From Xanthoparmelia taractica (lineage: Eukaryota > Ascomycota > Lecanoromycetes > Lecanorales > Parmeliaceae): a stretch of 64,000 nt of DNA. Shown one piece after another: positions 61,278 through 64,000 of the stretch; the first letter of the stretch is position 1, and each line of letters starts with the position of its first letter. The position numbers and the translations under genes are program-made. The notes below the pieces were generated by a model. The model worked only from the letters and a program-made list of their open reading frames with translations, searched no databases and was not told where the DNA came from. Where the stretch lies: positions 43,805-107,804 of the forward strand of contig JANQBS010000138.1 of assembly GCA_033085395.1 (NCBI GenBank), given 5' to 3'.

Positions 61278-62486
61278 TCAATGCTTGATCGACAAAAAGA
61301 TATCATCACCAGGTATAGGAGAAATGACGCCAATGTTCGCCTTGTTGGCATCCAGCCTAGGGAATTGCTGTATCTTTTGACTTTGGAAAGTCGTCTCCCC
61401 CTGTGTTTTTCACACCGATGTCAAACCGGTCCAAGACAAAGGCAAGGAAGCCAACGACCTCTCTACGCGCTAAGAACCTCCCGGAACAGTACTGAGACCC
61501 GCCGCCAAACGGACGATAGGCGGGGTCCTTGGCCAGTTCTTTATTGTTGAGGAAGCGTTGGGGATCGAACTCCAAGATGTTGGGCCAAGAGCTTCATCAC
61601 TGAAATGCCTTGGCCGATAAGGCATCATGACTTTGCCACCGGGCTATAGCATTTTGCCTCCGATGTTGGTGGGGAAAAGGACAAGACGGCCGGAAGCTGC
61701 GACGCTGGTATAGCGTAAGGTTCTATTGAATGTCGCGTTGAGCATTGGGCAGTTTTGGTCTTTGACCAGATAGTTGATGTCCAATTTTTCCCCCTGATCG
61801 CTGTGGCGATCTCCTTTCGGATGGTTGACAAGAGCGAAGGCTCGGTGATTGTGTGGGCAACTAACCAGAAGCACAATCTGTAGGCGTTAGCGTTCATGCT
61901 AAGTTACACTGGTCAGTCGGCTGTCAAGTCACCATGCCTGTGGGGACTGCTTACGCGAAGTAGAAGATTTGGAGTCCCGCAGCTCTGTCCCTACCGGCCA
62001 TGCCGGCCTTTACCAGCTCGGCAACCAGGGCTTGCGTATAATAGGCCGCATCTTGTCCCCTGTCCGGCAGTAACGAGGCGTACCGGTCAAATGAGTCAAG
62101 GGCTCTCTCTCGTGGAGTGGACATCGCTTTGGCAAGAAAAATAGGGTACTTGTAAAGAAGCATCCAACTATGTTCGTCGAACTCAAGATAGTCATGGATT
62201 ACCGTGGGCTCAGTGTCAAGGAGTGCGTCCTCGTAAAAGGCTCGTGTTGCAGCATCTACCATGACTTCTCCGCACCATTTGTAGAGAAGTCTACCGAGCA
62301 CCCTAGCAGGTTCTTGCGTCCTCTTGGGTCTAGATCCTTCCCATGCGCCATTGGAATTTCACACATTTTACTCACGCTTATGGGAGACAAATCGAACGAT
62401 TTGTGGGAGTCTCGGACAAAGGGGTCGATGGACAGGATTGCAGTATTCCTATAGACTTCGGATATCTGTTGTGGTAAGGTCACCAT
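61278..62486 (-). pseudogene. Cytochrome P450 pseudogene (CYP7/CYP8-like fungal type)
   Basis: Fragments in several frames align as one P450. They are an N-terminal part (IDPFVRDSHKSFDLSP), YKWCGEVMVDAATRAFYED, an I-helix region NANAYRLCFWLVAH, FNRTLRYTSVAASGR, PGGKVMMPYRPRH, FDPQRFLNN, and the heme motif FGGGSQYCSGR at about 61,505-61,540. Visible lesions are one base lost in a homopolymer (61,785-61,794), TAG at 61,644-61,646 in KML-PGGK, frame changes near 61,578 and near 61,359, and a likely change near 62,310. The first ~100 residues, with the membrane anchor, are missing or unrecognisable. The gene is dead. Its original substrate is unknown; relatives oxidise steroids or prostacyclin-like lipids and fungal terpenoids. 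Confidence 0.78.
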
Positions 62487-62689
62487 GTATAGCTTACTCT
62501 TGTTTGCAAAACCCTATGCGGGAGCTCGGCCTTGGCGGATCACCTTGCTATTTTTTGCCTAGACGACCACTCAAGAAGAACAGGAGATATATTAAGATAC
62601 ATAGGTGTAGAATCGTTCAAATTTGAGGCCGTGTATAGTTCATTTGCCACCCAGAGTTGATGTAGTTATTTCGTAGCCTTTCAAGTCAT

Positions 62690-63440
62690 CCACGTCGTCT
62701 ATCTCGCTGTCGCCATTATATCGCCGTCTATTTTAGCGCTTATTCGGGCCCTTATTTAGGATAAGTTCGAATAGGGTTATAGCAATAACGTTATTCCAGC
62801 TGACTCATATGATGTTAGTATATAAGCTTTATAGAAGCTAAGAGCTTTTTGAATTTAATATAATATCGTCTTTATTTCGAATAATAGCATAGACGAACGT
62901 TCTAGAGTTATAGATTAGTATATTAAGTTATAACTGCTCGTGTATCTCAAGTGGCGATCTATATTATATCTAAACGAGTTGATTTATTAACTATTCGATA
63001 AACTCGATCTCATCGTCGATAAGAGTATCGTCTGGAGAACTTTATATCGTCTTAATTAATCTCGTAAGTAGATAAAAAGAATTATTAATTAGCGCAACGC
63101 CTTTCTACGAGAAAGCTAATTTATTACGCTAACTAATTAACGATCTAATTAGTTAATCTTTCTAGATAAGTTAACGACTTATAAACGAACTAATAAGTAG
63201 CTCGTTGATTCTATTAATTAGATACTAATATTTATAGATAATAAAAAATACGAATAGACTTTCTTAAATATAAGACTATAAATTAATAAAGAATTTAAGT
63301 GATTAAAGAGATGAAGTCTATTATCTACGTTTATTATATAAGACTATTTCTTATAAATTATCCTTTAAGAATTCGTGACTTAAGAGATATTTATCGACTT
63401 CGTACGCGATTACGTTCTTTTCTACTGCGATAACTATAGT
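62690..63440. repeat. Second AT-rich, RIP-mutated block
   Basis: Composition drops back to TpA-rich, CpA-poor DNA at about 62,690, with no ORF longer than chance. The parent transposon is not recognisable. Confidence 0.75.
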
Positions 63441-64000
63441 TACGAGTCGGAAAGGTCTGGAATGGTCTAGGATATGGGGTGTCGATACCATACCATGGTA
63501 TAATATAATATTAAGACCATATCATTTGATTTTTATGAAATGATCTGAGAGACGTGCTGATATCATAAAATAATCTGGAAAATTTCTAATATATATAGAG
63601 ATATCCTATGTTATATGCAGGGGTATAGAAGATATACTATATATAGAAGAAGTTACTCTATATAGAATTATACGAACGTATTCTAGTTATTATTCTAGTC
63701 ATCACTTTACTTTATTATCGCTATTATTATTACTTCACTTTATTATCACGTTATTAAGCTAAGCTCGTTATCGTATTTGATATCGTGTTACGAAAGGCCT
63801 TCGCAATTATCTAGAGCTTGGCGAGCTATTTCTATTATTATTAATGTATTTAATTTATTTAATTATTAGAAGAATTGCTAACACGCTAATTATAATAGTA
63901 ATCTTACGATAGCAAATTCCTCTTTTCTTTCTTCGCATTATAAAAAGAATTTACGATTATTCTTTATAATTATATATTCTTAGTTATTAAAGTTACACGC
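63441..64000 (-). mobile_element. Second hAT-like element, inverted, truncated by window end
   Basis: Starts TACGAGTCGGAAAGG at 63,441 and matches the reverse complement of about 11,340-11,946 over its whole visible length, including the AT-rich subterminal part and a TTATTATTATTACTTCACTT-like stretch. The flanking ACTATAGT (63,433-63,440) would be one half of its 8-bp target duplication; the other half lies outside the window. No transposase coding sequence is visible. Confidence 0.8.

Noticed and set aside
1..64000. CRISPR arrays, tRNA or rRNA genes
   Set aside because: No regularly spaced repeats with unique spacers and no convincing tRNA A/B-box pair or rRNA segment was seen on either strand; the organism is eukaryotic.

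Overview
This window comes from the nuclear genome of a filamentous ascomycete (Pezizomycotina). Genes carry short introns of about 45-80 nt with GT..AG ends and CTRAC-type branch sites. The housekeeping proteins are fungal orthologues (PGK1, argininosuccinate lyase, CHD1, RLI1, PRP40, TRS65, SEM1), and fungal-specific families are present (SAT4/rhodopsin-like membrane protein, NRPS-like reductase, microsomal P450s). Two AT-rich blocks at the ends are almost devoid of CpA/TpG and full of TpA, the footprint of repeat-induced point mutation (RIP). No finer taxonomy can be justified from the sequence alone.

Layout. 1-16,000: a RIP-mutated transposon graveyard. It holds a DIRS-like reverse-transcriptase relic on the minus strand (1.44-2.05 kb) and a full-length but dead Copia element (5,810-14,453) with short LTRs. 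A 1.47-kb hAT-like non-autonomous element (10,481-11,946) sits inside the Copia RNase H region. A pair of inverted ~0.5-kb repeats lies at 4.1-4.7 and 15.5-16.0 kb, and there are several tandem arrays. 16-20 kb: transition zone with a broken or heavily spliced gene for a large fungal membrane protein. 20.3-27.4 kb: remains of a small secondary-metabolite cluster, namely a P450, a UbiA-type membrane prenyltransferase/terpene cyclase and an NRPS-like A-T-R enzyme. Each of the three carries at least one disabling lesion. 28.5-58.2 kb: conserved, apparently intact genes: SAT4-like membrane protein, SEM1, PGK1, ARG4, a giant lysine/glutamate-rich repeat protein, CHD1, RLI1, PRP40, TRS65 and an Mpv17/PMP22 protein. 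59.3-62.5 kb: a C2H2 zinc-finger gene with a frameshift in its third finger, and a multiply frameshifted second P450. 62.7-64 kb: AT-rich DNA again, with a second, inverted copy of the hAT-like element.

Functional picture. The central block is ordinary housekeeping: glycolysis, arginine synthesis, proteasome/TREX-2, chromatin remodelling, ribosome recycling, splicing and Golgi trafficking. It includes two divergent promoter pairs (CHD1/RLI1 and PRP40/TRS65). The flanks next to the RIP blocks hold accessory genes in decay. The most distinctive signals are the nested transposons, the coordinated decay of the A-T-R/UbiA/P450 cluster, and the giant repeat protein of unknown function. I did not find a convincing entirely new system. 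Exon coordinates given below were checked for reading-frame consistency except where stated.
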